Shown: positions 62,265 through 64,000 of the stretch, one piece after another
How the letters are laid out: each line of letters starts with the position of its first letter
Position numbering within the stretch: position 1 is the stretch's first letter
NCBI GenBank assembly: GCA_964304625.1
Contig: OZ199840.1
Location: 3,844,001-3,908,000 of the forward strand
Source of the DNA: Kudoa neothunni
Lineage: Eukaryota > Cnidaria
Reading direction: 5' to 3'
Length of the DNA: 64,000 nt
Notes under the pieces: model-generated
Told to the model about the DNA's origin: nothing
The model's database searches: none
What the model saw: only the letters and a program-made list of their open reading frames with translations
Translations under genes and position numbers: made by a program

Positions 62265-63266
62265 ATGACAGCCATTATCAACGGGAAAAATCTAGCATTA
62301 TGCATAGCCAATACCATTCTGCTGGATCTAAGATCAAAGGTTGTTTCTGCGGGTAAAACCTTAAATCGCAGCCCTCATTTGGTTATATATCATCTTAATG
62401 AATTGAAATCCAGTGAGGTTTATGTGAAGCAAAAGTTGAAATTCGCATCCAAGTGGAATGTAGATGTTAGTGTAAAAACAATTAGAGATTTTAATAAAGA
62501 AAGTGACATCTTTGACAGTATACAGGCATCCAACGGCAACTCCGATGTTTCTTCGATCATTGTTCAGCTGCCTTTAGCTCCCCATCTCAATTTTTCGACC
62601 AGTAGTATACTTGATTACATCAATCCTAACAAGGATATCGATGCATTGGGAAGTTGCAATAAAAAACAACTGTCAAATGGTTGTCTAGATTCGGTGTTTG
62701 TTCCTCCAACTGTTTATGGGGTCTTATCACTGATCGGTATACATCATGGCTTTACTGGAAACAAAATTGGAGTGGTTGGACAAGGACCCACTTTGGGAGG
62801 GTAGTTGTTCAATTTGTGTCCATATTGATCGATTCTCTTTCATAGCCCATGCTCAACTATTTTACAGAGACTAAACAACGAAGTCATTAGAATGGACGAA
62901 CGAACTTCTAACATAGACCAACTTTGCTCCACCTGTGATATCGTTATTGCTGCAAGTGGTAAACCAAATCATATCAACTCGAATTTTATCAAGAATAAAT
63001 GTGGTATTGTTGATGGTGGAGCATTTGACGAAAAAGAAAATTTGGTCAAACCGTCAGTTTGTACAGACCAGCTTACTTTGCGTAAAGCGTCATGGCTTTC
63101 TCCTTCACCTGGAGGGCTTGGGCCGCTCACGGTGACGTGGTTATTTTACAATGTTTATATTTCGTTTCTTCGACAGCAAGGTTTATCAACACCAACCTTC
63201 GATCATACAATAAAAGATTTAGTTTCTATTTATCGAAACATCAAAAAAGATGTTATAGTTACCTAA
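62265..63266 (+). CDS. MTHFD2: Methylenetetrahydrofolate dehydrogenase/cyclohydrolase (FolD/MTHFD2-like)
   Basis: FolD-family enzyme that interconverts 5,10-methylene- and 10-formyl-tetrahydrofolate via methenyl-THF. The ATG at 62265 (MTAIINGKNLALCIANTILL) aligns with the usual start of the FolD fold, so no mitochondrial presequence is apparent; the frame is open further upstream but with unlikely sequence. Motifs in order: RSPHLVIYHLNELKSSEVYV (active-site Y-x3-K present as YVKQK), SSIIVQLPLAPHLNF, YINPNKDIDALGS, IGVVGQGPTLGG, then after a 48-nt-class intron PCSTILQRLNNEVIRMDERT, CDIVIAASGKPNHINSNFI and SPSPGGLGPLTVTWL (the PGGVGPMT motif). Stop at 63266. The nucleotide-loop motif GRSxxVGxP has become GQGPTLGGP, and QLPLP has become QLPLA, so the dehydrogenase cofactor use may differ. 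It starts only about 140 bp after the MEAK7 stop, on the same strand. Confidence 0.88.
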
Positions 63267-63662
63267 ATATAGATTTTTTAAACTATAGCTGCTGCGACTC
63301 TTTTTACATTGATATTGTTGATTTTTTTTTCAATAAAATCAAAATCTAGCTGTTAACCGTGCCTAGCCTTGAAAGCAAACTTGGCCTAATTTAATTGGAT
63401 ACTATTTGTATCTAATTTTTAATTTAAATTCTACGTAAATTAGTTGAGGCTATTTTCCCATTTTTGTGTAATCCATTAATGTATGTTGGGAGGGTCATAT
63501 CCATTCAGGGTACAAGTTAGTAAAAATGAGATTATTACAATTTAACTTGAGCCATTTCTATTTAAGACACATTTGAGTGATTGGACGATTTCTATGCGTT
63601 TTGTAGTAAGAACGCATGTCTTCAAACGATTTAGTTATGATATAGGAAAGATAATTTATAGT
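63267..63662. other. Intergenic spacer between convergent genes
   Basis: About 400 bp between the MTHFD stop and the stop of the minus-strand gene at the right edge. It should hold both 3' UTRs; an AATAAA signal lies at 63333-63338 after a T-run. Confidence 0.5.
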
Positions 63663-63954
63663 TTATAAATGAGGGATAAATGGAAAATATTTATTATAGA
63701 CGGGCATTTCAATGTTAGCATGATGAAAATGATTTCTAGGAACAGACAATATTATCCGAGGTTCAAAGTTGCCATTGCGACAAATATTATTTCCTAATTT
63801 TTTTATTCCGTTTTTAAAAGTGTCATAAACTGTGAAATGAACATTTTTTAACAAATTATTTTTGTTAATCCTTTGCGTTTTACAAATAGTCACACCTTGG
63901 AGAAAATAGATCGAATTCCCTCCAAGTTTGTGATTTTTGTTTAGTTTAATAAAC
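63663..63954 (-). CDS. Unidentified protein, 3' terminal exon, partial
   Basis: A minus-strand exon opening at a tttttag acceptor (63955-63956) and reading FIKLNKNHKLGGNSIYFLQG, then TICKTQRINKNNLLKNVHF, and ending NKYFPFIPHL at a stop at 63663-63665. Composition is protein-like and the acceptor is good. Upstream sequence to the window edge also has a readable stretch (GSDDLPIDRNKKF) that may be the preceding exon. I recognise no family; the gene continues beyond the right edge. Confidence 0.4.
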
Positions 63955-64000
63955 CTAAAAATTTTTTATTTCTATCGATGGGTAAATCATCAGAACCAAT

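Overview
This is an AT-rich (roughly 70% A+T) nuclear contig from a eukaryote. The genes are metazoan in character: a DOCK-type Rac GEF with an N-terminal SH3, a multi-MANSC membrane protein of the KIAA0319/LRP11 type, a TLDc protein of the MEAK7 type, CTDNEP1/Dullard, cyclin L, USP5, DDX10, SDHB, phosphomevalonate kinase and a FolD-type MTHFD. Proteins are divergent, most introns are only about 38-50 nt, and intergenic DNA is long and full of hAT and piggyBac remnants. This fits a fast-evolving parasitic metazoan; a myxozoan cnidarian is my best guess, but it is an inference only. No organelle, bacterial or viral genome segment is seen, and I found no rRNA, tRNA or CRISPR.

Layout. 0-5.4 kb (minus): 5' part of an unidentified gene running off the left edge, then DDX10 (ribosome-biogenesis helicase). 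5.4-10.4 kb: AT-rich spacer with a hAT fragment. 10.5-20.1 kb (minus): a DOCK-A/B GEF with many small exons. 20.1-26.5 kb: spacer with a degenerate hAT copy and a 43-bp tandem repeat. 26.6-29.5 kb (plus): a predicted single-pass surface protein made of seven cysteine-bearing beta-sandwich-like repeats, mostly one per exon with phase-1 introns. This is the most novel gene in the window. 29.8-34.3 kb: a second copy of the same hAT family with a perfect 8-bp target duplication, and another hAT-like element. 35.2-36.5 kb (minus): SDHB. 37.9-38.5 kb: a GC-rich SINE-like repeat touching a 200-N gap. 38.8-45.8 kb (minus): USP5/isopeptidase T with a dead piggyBac in an intron; its 3' end is not visible. 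46.5-47.3 kb (plus): phosphomevalonate kinase. 47.6-50.8 kb (plus): five-MANSC-domain membrane protein. 51.7-52.6 kb (minus): unidentified gene. 53.1-53.7 kb: deleted hAT element. 55.7-58.6 kb (minus): CTDNEP1 phosphatase and cyclin L. 58.9-63.3 kb (plus): MEAK7-like TLDc protein and an MTHFD/FolD enzyme. 63.7 kb to the end (minus): 3' end of an unidentified gene.

The genes do not form one pathway. They are housekeeping genes (RNA helicase, deubiquitinase, succinate dehydrogenase, folate and mevalonate enzymes, transcription/splicing cyclin), two signalling regulators (DOCK, MEAK7) and two extracellular-domain proteins. Exon boundaries were placed by eye from GT/AG sites, reading frame and remembered family sequences, with no alignment software; outer limits and the introns quoted exactly are firmer than the rest.
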